Below, in pieces: positions 5,437-9,378 of a stretch of 9,378 nt of DNA. Position 1 is the stretch's first letter. Every line of letters starts with the position of its first letter. A program made the translations under genes and the position numbers. The DNA is from Brevundimonas sp. UBA7635 (GTDB lineage Bacteria; Pseudomonadota; Alphaproteobacteria; Caulobacterales; Caulobacteraceae), in assembly GCA_002483865.1 (NCBI GenBank), contig DLIT01000130.1, positions 7,687 through 17,064 on the forward strand, read 5' to 3'. Under the pieces are notes generated by a model. It worked only from the letters and a program-made list of their open reading frames with translations, was not told where the DNA came from and ran no database searches.

Positions 5437-6819
5437 GTGACCGCTGATCTCTCGCGCTGGGTCTGGGCTGGCCTGTCCTGTCTGCTATGGCTGGGGATGA
5501 CCGCCCTGATCCTGTGGCGCGTGCGCCATCAGGCCCGCGCGGCTGAAATCAGGGCTCGCGCCATGGCGCAGGTTGGCACCGGTGCGCCGGGCGATGCCGT
5601 CGTGGTCGCCTATGCCAGCCAGACGGGCTTTGCCGAGGAACTGGCCTGGATGACGGCTGGCGCGCTGACCGAGGCCGGAGTGGGCACACGCATCCTGTCG
5701 TTGTCTGACGTGGATGAGGCCACCCTGGCCAGCACCAGGCGTCTGCTGATCCTGGCCTCGACGACCGGCGAAGGCGATGCGCCCGACAGTGCCGGCCGCT
5801 TCGTGCGCCAGATAATGTCCACCCGTCTTGATCTGTCCCACCTGTCCTATGGCCTGCTCGCTCTGGGCGATCGGACCTATGAACAATATTGCCGCTTTGG
5901 CCATGCCATCGGAGACTGGCTGGAGGTCAACGGGGCACAGACACTGTTCGACAGGGTCGAGGTAGATAATGGCGAGGCCGGGGCTATCCGCCACTGGCAG
6001 CACCAGCTGAACCAGATCACGGGCACCACCACCGCCCCTGACTGGACGCCGCCCGTCTATGAAAAATGGAAGCTGGTCGAGCGCTATCACCTCAATCCGG
6101 GCAGTCCCGGAGGCGAAGCCTGGCACCTGGCGCTGGTGCCGACGGATCACAAGCCACAGTGGGCTGCGGGTGACATAGCCGAGATAGGCCTGCCCCGGCC
6201 GGAGGGCCAGCCACAACGCAGCCGTGAGTACTCGGTCGCCAGCCTGTCATCGGATGGACGGGCCGAGTTCTGTATCCGTCTGATGACGGCGTCGGATGGA
6301 ACCCCGGGTCTGGGCTCGGGCTGGCTGATCCGCCAGGCCCGGATCGGTGACGAGATCGCCATGCGAATCCGCACCAACCGCAGCTTCCACGCCCCACCGC
6401 CCCAGGCTCCGATGATCCTGATCGGCAATGGCACCGGCATCGCTGGCCTGCGCAGTCACCTGAAAGCGCGCGCCGAAGCCAAGGCCATCGGCGGCACCTG
6501 GCTGCTGTTCGGAGAGCGTACCCGCGCCCATGACGCCTTCTATGACGACGAGCTTCAGGCCCTGCTTTGCTCTGGCGTCCTGACGCGTCTGGATCGCTGT
6601 TTCTCACGCGATGGAGATGAAACCCGCTACGTCCAGGCCCTGGTCGCCCAGCACGCGCGGCCGCTGGCCGAGTGGGTCGAGCGCGGGGCCTATATCTATG
6701 TCTGCGGCAGCCTGGAAGGTATGTCCAAGGGCGTCCATGCCGCATTGGAAACCGTGCTGGGCGAGGACGGCCTGACGGCGCTGTCCGACATCGGGCGGTA
6801 TCGCCGCGACGTCTACTAG
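5437..6819 (+). CDS. Membrane-anchored flavodoxin/ferredoxin-NADP reductase fusion (CysJ-like, PiuB C-terminal half)
   Basis: The 460-residue protein has one membrane segment (about 8-27) followed by basic residues (RVRHQAR), so its catalytic part should face the cytosol. The flavodoxin domain (about 53-195) has the FMN phosphate loop YASQTGFAEE (59-68), STTGEGDAPDS (108-118) and LALGDRTYEQYCRFG (141-155). The reductase part (about 205-460) has the FAD motif REYS (263-266) and GLGSGWL (291-297). Its NADP-binding elements are IGNGTGIAGLRS (329-340), LLFGERTRAHDAFYDDEL (356-373) and YVCGSLEGMSKGV (421-433). It ends RYRRDVY, like CysJ, with the terminal Tyr expected to stack on the flavin. The family takes electrons from NADPH through FAD to FMN. 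CysJ itself lacks a membrane anchor and pairs with CysI, which is absent here; the context instead resembles PiuB, where this unit is fused to a PepSY membrane domain. The likely partner is the PepSY protein of this operon. It is the last gene of the unit, coupled to apbE. Confidence 0.88.
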   Translation: MTADLSRWVWAGLSCLLWLGMTALILWRVRHQARAAEIRARAMAQVGTGAPGDAVVVAYASQTGFAEELAWMTAGALTEAGVGTRILSLSDVDEATLASTRRLLILASTTGEGDAPDSAGRFVRQIMSTRLDLSHLSYGLLALGDRTYEQYCRFGHAIGDWLEVNGAQTLFDRVEVDNGEAGAIRHWQHQLNQITGTTTAPDWTPPVYEKWKLVERYHLNPGSPGGEAWHLALVPTDHKPQWAAGDIAEIGLPRPEGQPQRSREYSVASLSSDGRAEFCIRLMTASDGTPGLGSGWLIRQARIGDEIAMRIRTNRSFHAPPPQAPMILIGNGTGIAGLRSHLKARAEAKAIGGTWLLFGERTRAHDAFYDDELQALLCSGVLTRLDRCFSRDGDETRYVQALVAQHARPLAEWVERGAYIYVCGSLEGMSKGVHAALETVLGEDGLTALSDIGRYRRDVY

Positions 6820-6820
6820 G

Positions 6821-6863
6821 GCTGACTTTCATCCCCCCCTTCGTCAGCGGGGCCGGATGAAAG
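6821..6863. terminator. Hairpin between the two convergent operons, probable bidirectional terminator
   Basis: CTTTCATCC (6826-6834) pairs perfectly with GGATGAAAG (6855-6863), and inside it CCCC (6836-6839) can pair with GGGG (6849-6852) around a 9-nt loop. It lies between the stop codons of the reductase and of piuC, where a shared terminator is expected. Neither strand has a T-run after the stem, so it is an atypical intrinsic terminator. A competing stem, GCTGAC (6821-6826) with GTCAGC (6843-6848), is also perfect. Confidence 0.55.
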
Positions 6864-6875
6864 CTCTGGCAAGAC

Positions 6876-7553
6876 CTATACCTCGGACCAGCGCCGCAGC
6901 AGGTTGTGATAGAGGGCTGTCAGCTCGATCACCGCCTGGTCTTTTGGCCCCCTGTCCAGGTTCAGCCTCTGGATGGCGACGTCCATGCGGAACAGGCTCT
7001 CGCGGTCGGCGTCGTCCCGCACCAGGCTTTGCAGCCACATGAAGCTGGCCACGCGCGCCCCGCGTGTCACCGGCGTCACACGGTGCAGACTTTTGGATGG
7101 ATAAAGGACCAGGTCACCGGCGGGCAGCTTGACCGACTGGGTCCCGTACATCTCCTCGATGATCAGTTCGCCACCGTCATAGTCATCAGGATCGGACAGG
7201 AAGAGGGTGGCCGACAGGTCGCTGCGGATGCGGATGTCGCCGCGCTGGCGAATGGCATTGTCGACATGCAGGCCAAAATTGCCGCCGCCTTCATAGCGGT
7301 TGAACAGGGGCGGAAAGATAGTGTGCGGCAGGGCGGCCGAGACGAACATGGGATTGGCCTGGAGCGCCTGGACCACCAGGGCCGAGACCTCGCGCGCGGC
7401 GGCGCAATCCTCGGGCAGTTGCAGGTTGCGCTTGGCGGTCGCCGACTGGTGGCCCGAGGTCATGTTGCCGTCGGCCCAGGGGCCTGCATCCAGTGTCTGG
7501 CGCAGAGCCCGGACCTCGTCACGGGTAAAGACTTCAGGAATGTGCAGCAGCAT
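6876..7553 (-). CDS. piuC: Fe(II)/2-oxoglutarate-dependent dioxygenase, PKHD-type hydroxylase PiuC/YbiX
   Basis: The 225-residue protein matches PiuC/YbiX in length and layout. It opens [10 protein letters not shown] with a P4H-like fold, and has [10 protein letters not shown] (38-47), [19 protein letters not shown] (84-102), [16 protein letters not shown] (115-130) and [14 protein letters not shown] (157-170). The iron ligands are the HxD pair His96/Asp98 and distal His157; Arg167 should bind the 2-oxoglutarate carboxylate. All are present, so it is probably active, but the hydroxylated substrate of this family is not established. The C-terminal part (about 180-225) is the short helical PKHD extension. 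The ATG at 7553 is preceded by AAAGGG (7560-7565 on the - strand) with 6 nt spacing. It follows the TonB receptor on the same strand after 76 bases, the arrangement known for fiu-ybiX and piuA-piuC, which points to siderophore uptake. It is probably co-transcribed with the receptor. Confidence 0.93.
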   Translation of the reverse strand: MLLHIPEVFTRDEVRALRQTLDAGPWADGNMTSGHQSATAKRNLQLPEDCAAAREVSALVVQALQANPMFVSAALPHTIFPPLFNRYEGGGNFGLHVDNAIRQRGDIRIRSDLSATLFLSDPDDYDGGELIIEEMYGTQSVKLPAGDLVLYPSKSLHRVTPVTRGARVASFMWLQSLVRDDADRESLFRMDVAIQRLNLDRGPKDQAVIELTALYHNLLRRWSEV

Positions 7554-7573
7554 GGGGGTCCCTTTCAGGCCGC

Positions 7574-7602
7574 GGCCCCGCCGCAGGTCATGCGACGGGG
7601 CC
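7574..7602 (-). repeat. Strong hairpin between the TonB receptor gene and piuC
   Basis: On the transcribed - strand, GGCCCCGTCGC (7602 down to 7592) pairs with GCGGCGGGGCC (7584 down to 7574) around a 7-nt loop. The stem has 11 pairs, one of them a G-U wobble that becomes a mismatch on the opposite strand. That asymmetry favours the receptor-piuC transcript as the molecule that folds. There is no T-run behind it, so it may be a partial terminator or an mRNA-stability element that makes receptor expression exceed that of piuC. The piuC Shine-Dalgarno (7560-7565) lies outside the stem and stays free. Confidence 0.6.
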
Positions 7603-7629
7603 CTGGATCATGGCGCAGAACGCCTGCGA

Positions 7630-9378
7630 TCAGTAGCGCAGGTTCAGCGTCAGCGAGGCCGAGCGCGTCGGGGCGACGTCGGCGTGGTGCACGCCGTTGG
7701 TGCGCATGATGTAGCGCTCGTCACCCGCGTTCTGGACGTTCAGTTGCAGGGAGGCGCGGTCGTTCAGGTCATAGGCCGCGAACAGGTCCACCCGGGTATA
7801 TTCGGGCGCATAGACGCGATTGTTGCCGCCTCCGGCTCCGCCCTGGTTCCCGCCATAGGATTGACCGACGTAATAGATGCCGCCGCCCAGGCTGAGGTTC
7901 GGCATGACGCGATAGGTCGTGAACAGGCTGGCGGTATGCTCCGGCGTATTGGCCAGGGCCTCGCCGATATTGGCGCTGTTATACGCCCCCTTCACCAGTT
8001 CAGAATCCATCCAGGTATAGCCGCCGAAGACCTGCCAGCGGTCGGTGACATTGCCTGAGATGCCCAGTTCCAGGCCCCGGACCTCGGTCTCTCCCGCCTG
8101 CTCATAAACGCCCGGTGCCACCTGAATCTGGGCATTGGTGCGCGTCAGTTGGAACAAGGCCGCACTGAGCGCCAGGCGGTCGCCAAACAGATTGGCCTTG
8201 GCCCCGATCTCGAAGCTTTCCGTCTCCTCGGGGTCCAGCAGGGTGGTGGCCAGGTTCTCGCTGCCCGTGCCCGACCCTGTGTTCTGGTCACCGGCCGAGA
8301 TGGTGGGCGGCGTCGAGGACGTGGCATAGGAGACATAGAGGCTGCTGTCGGGCGTGGGCTTGTAAACCAGGCCCGCCTGATAGTTGACGAAGTCCCAGTC
8401 CCCCTTGAACGGCGTATAGACCGGGGCTGCGCCCGAGCCCGAGGCATTGGTGGCCGTGACCGAATAGTCGTCGTAGCGCAGGCCCAGGTTCAGGATGAAC
8501 TTCTCGCCCAGGCTGATCGAGTCAAACGCATAGAGGCCCAGGGTGTCGGTATCGTTGACGCTGACCAGGCCGCGCGTCTTCGTTCCGGTCCAGGAATCCG
8601 ACGGGTTGGGATCATAGACCTGGGTGCAGTCCATGCCCGTCAGCGGAGCCGGGCATTCGGTGCCGCTCAGGGTCGTGATCGCATAGGAGGCGTTGCGGTT
8701 CTGCTCGGTAGAGACTTCCAGGCCCAGGTCGAAGTTGTGGCGGATCGAGCCGGTGGTGAAGCTGCCGTGCAGGTCGGTCACATTGGCCAGGGTCTCGGTC
8801 GGGTTCCAGCGCGACTTCAGGCCCCGCTTCATCCACCAGACGCCGTCGATGTTCTGGGCTCGGCCACCATCCCCGGGATTGGTCACCACATAGTCGTTCA
8901 GCGTCTGGGACCAGCGGGTGACATTGGTCAGGGCCAGGGTATCGCTGAAGCGGTGCTCGGCCTTCAGGGTCAGGCTGTCGACCTTGTTGACCAGATAGTC
9001 CCGGGCGGTCAGGCCATAGAAGCTGTCATAGGGAACATCGAGGACGCCGCTGTCGGTCGTCCGCTCGTCGATCTTGGTGAACAGCGGGATGCCGTAGTCA
9101 GGCATCTGGTCGCTGTCGAGGTGGTAGTAGCTGGCCGTCAGGGTCGTGGGCGTGCCCAGGCCCACCGCGACCGAGGCCGCTACGCCCCATTTGTCGAAAT
9201 CCACCGCCTGGCGTCCCGCCACGTCGCCCTGGGAGGCCATCAGGTTCAGGCGCATGGCGGCCGTATCGGACACCGTCCAGTTGGCGTCGACCGTGCCGCG
9301 CAGATAGTTGTCGGTGCCCGCGCCCAGGCTGGCGTGGGTAAAGGTCTGCAGCCGCGGGGCCTTGGAGCTGAGATTGAT
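7630..9378 (-). CDS. TonB-dependent siderophore receptor (Fiu/PiuA type), N terminus outside window
   Basis: The frame stays open to the right edge, giving 582 residues. It starts inside the plug domain (INLSSKAPRL, the usual plug-barrel junction), so the signal peptide, TonB box and most of the plug are off the window. The rest is a 22-strand-type beta barrel: DNYLRGTVDANWTVSD, RLNLMASQGDVAGRQAVDFD with WGVAASVAVGLG, then alternating barrel and loop stretches. It ends SLTLNLRY, with the terminal aromatic residue needed for barrel assembly (Tyr in place of the usual Phe). The GDVAGR...WGVA region is typical of catecholate receptors such as Fiu and PiuA. Two Cys (codons at about 8653 and 8626, nine residues apart) are likely to make a disulfide in an outer loop. 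A GTG at 9271-9273 is internal, not the start. It would import ferric catecholate siderophore across the outer membrane. With piuC downstream it matches the piuA-piuC pair; the exact siderophore is unknown. Confidence 0.92.
   Translation of the reverse strand: MNLSSKAPRLQTFTHASLGAGTDNYLRGTVDANWTVSDTAAMRLNLMASQGDVAGRQAVDFDKWGVAASVAVGLGTPTTLTASYYHLDSDQMPDYGIPLFTKIDERTTDSGVLDVPYDSFYGLTARDYLVNKVDSLTLKAEHRFSDTLALTNVTRWSQTLNDYVVTNPGDGGRAQNIDGVWWMKRGLKSRWNPTETLANVTDLHGSFTTGSIRHNFDLGLEVSTEQNRNASYAITTLSGTECPAPLTGMDCTQVYDPNPSDSWTGTKTRGLVSVNDTDTLGLYAFDSISLGEKFILNLGLRYDDYSVTATNASGSGAAPVYTPFKGDWDFVNYQAGLVYKPTPDSSLYVSYATSSTPPTISAGDQNTGSGTGSENLATTLLDPEETESFEIGAKANLFGDRLALSAALFQLTRTNAQIQVAPGVYEQAGETEVRGLELGISGNVTDRWQVFGGYTWMDSELVKGAYNSANIGEALANTPEHTASLFTTYRVMPNLSLGGGIYYVGQSYGGNQGGAGGGNNRVYAPEYTRVDLFAAYDLNDRASLQLNVQNAGDERYIMRTNGVHHADVAPTRSASLTLNLRY

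Noticed and set aside
5437..6819. Sulfite reductase alpha subunit (cysJ) of sulfate assimilation
   Set aside because: The protein is membrane-anchored, no cysI or other sulfur gene is present, and the neighbours are PepSY, DUF2271 and ApbE with an iron-uptake locus beside them.
6906..8058. Two + strand open frames (6906-7709 and 7300-8058) opposite piuC and the receptor
   Set aside because: They overlap each other and lack domains, while the - strand encodes complete PiuC catalytic residues and a continuous barrel.
9271..9273. GTG as the start of the TonB receptor on the - strand
   Set aside because: The frame continues upstream to the window edge with plug-barrel junction sequence (INLSSKAPRL, then DNYLRGTVDANWTVSD), so the GTG is an internal Val codon.

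Overview
The window is GC-rich bacterial DNA, packed with genes at short intergenic distances. Protein style (a soluble hybrid histidine kinase with an N-terminal CBS-like module, a MurC/Mpl-like ligase, a Fiu/PiuA-type TonB receptor) and codon use fit an alphaproteobacterium, most likely Caulobacterales (Caulobacter/Brevundimonas/Phenylobacterium type). This placement is inference from style, not a marker-gene result. No tRNA, rRNA, IS element or CRISPR array was seen, and no gap without a gene exceeds 100 bases.

Layout. Left: the C-terminal part of a Mur ligase (1-579, +), then a spacer with short repeats and a hybrid sensor kinase/response regulator (669-2270, +). Middle: a five-gene + strand operon (2363-6819) behind a Fur-box-like operator (2328-2342). 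It encodes a PepSY-type transmembrane protein, an exported DUF2271 protein, an exported DUF4198 protein, an ApbE flavin transferase, and a membrane-anchored CysJ-like flavodoxin/ferredoxin-NADP reductase. Right: a convergent - strand pair, a TonB-dependent siderophore receptor (7630 to beyond 9378) followed by a PiuC/YbiX Fe(II)/2-oxoglutarate dioxygenase (6876-7553). A hairpin separates the two convergent units.

How the genes may work together. In Pseudomonas the piuA (receptor), piuC (dioxygenase) and piuB (PepSY transmembrane domain fused to a CysJ-like reductase) genes sit together. Here the piuB equivalent appears split into a separate PepSY protein and a separate single-span reductase. 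Between them lie DUF2271, DUF4198 and ApbE. The DUF2271 protein carries DGVSGPT, close to the DxxSGAT sequence that ApbE flavinylates in NqrC/RnfG-type FMN carriers. The proposed model is iron-regulated electron flow: NADPH to FAD to FMN in the cytosol, across the membrane through the PepSY protein, to a covalently flavinylated periplasmic carrier that reduces ferric siderophore delivered by the receptor. The gene content is directly visible; the electron path and substrate are inference. One point does not fit easily: the ApbE has no visible export signal although its presumed substrate is exported.
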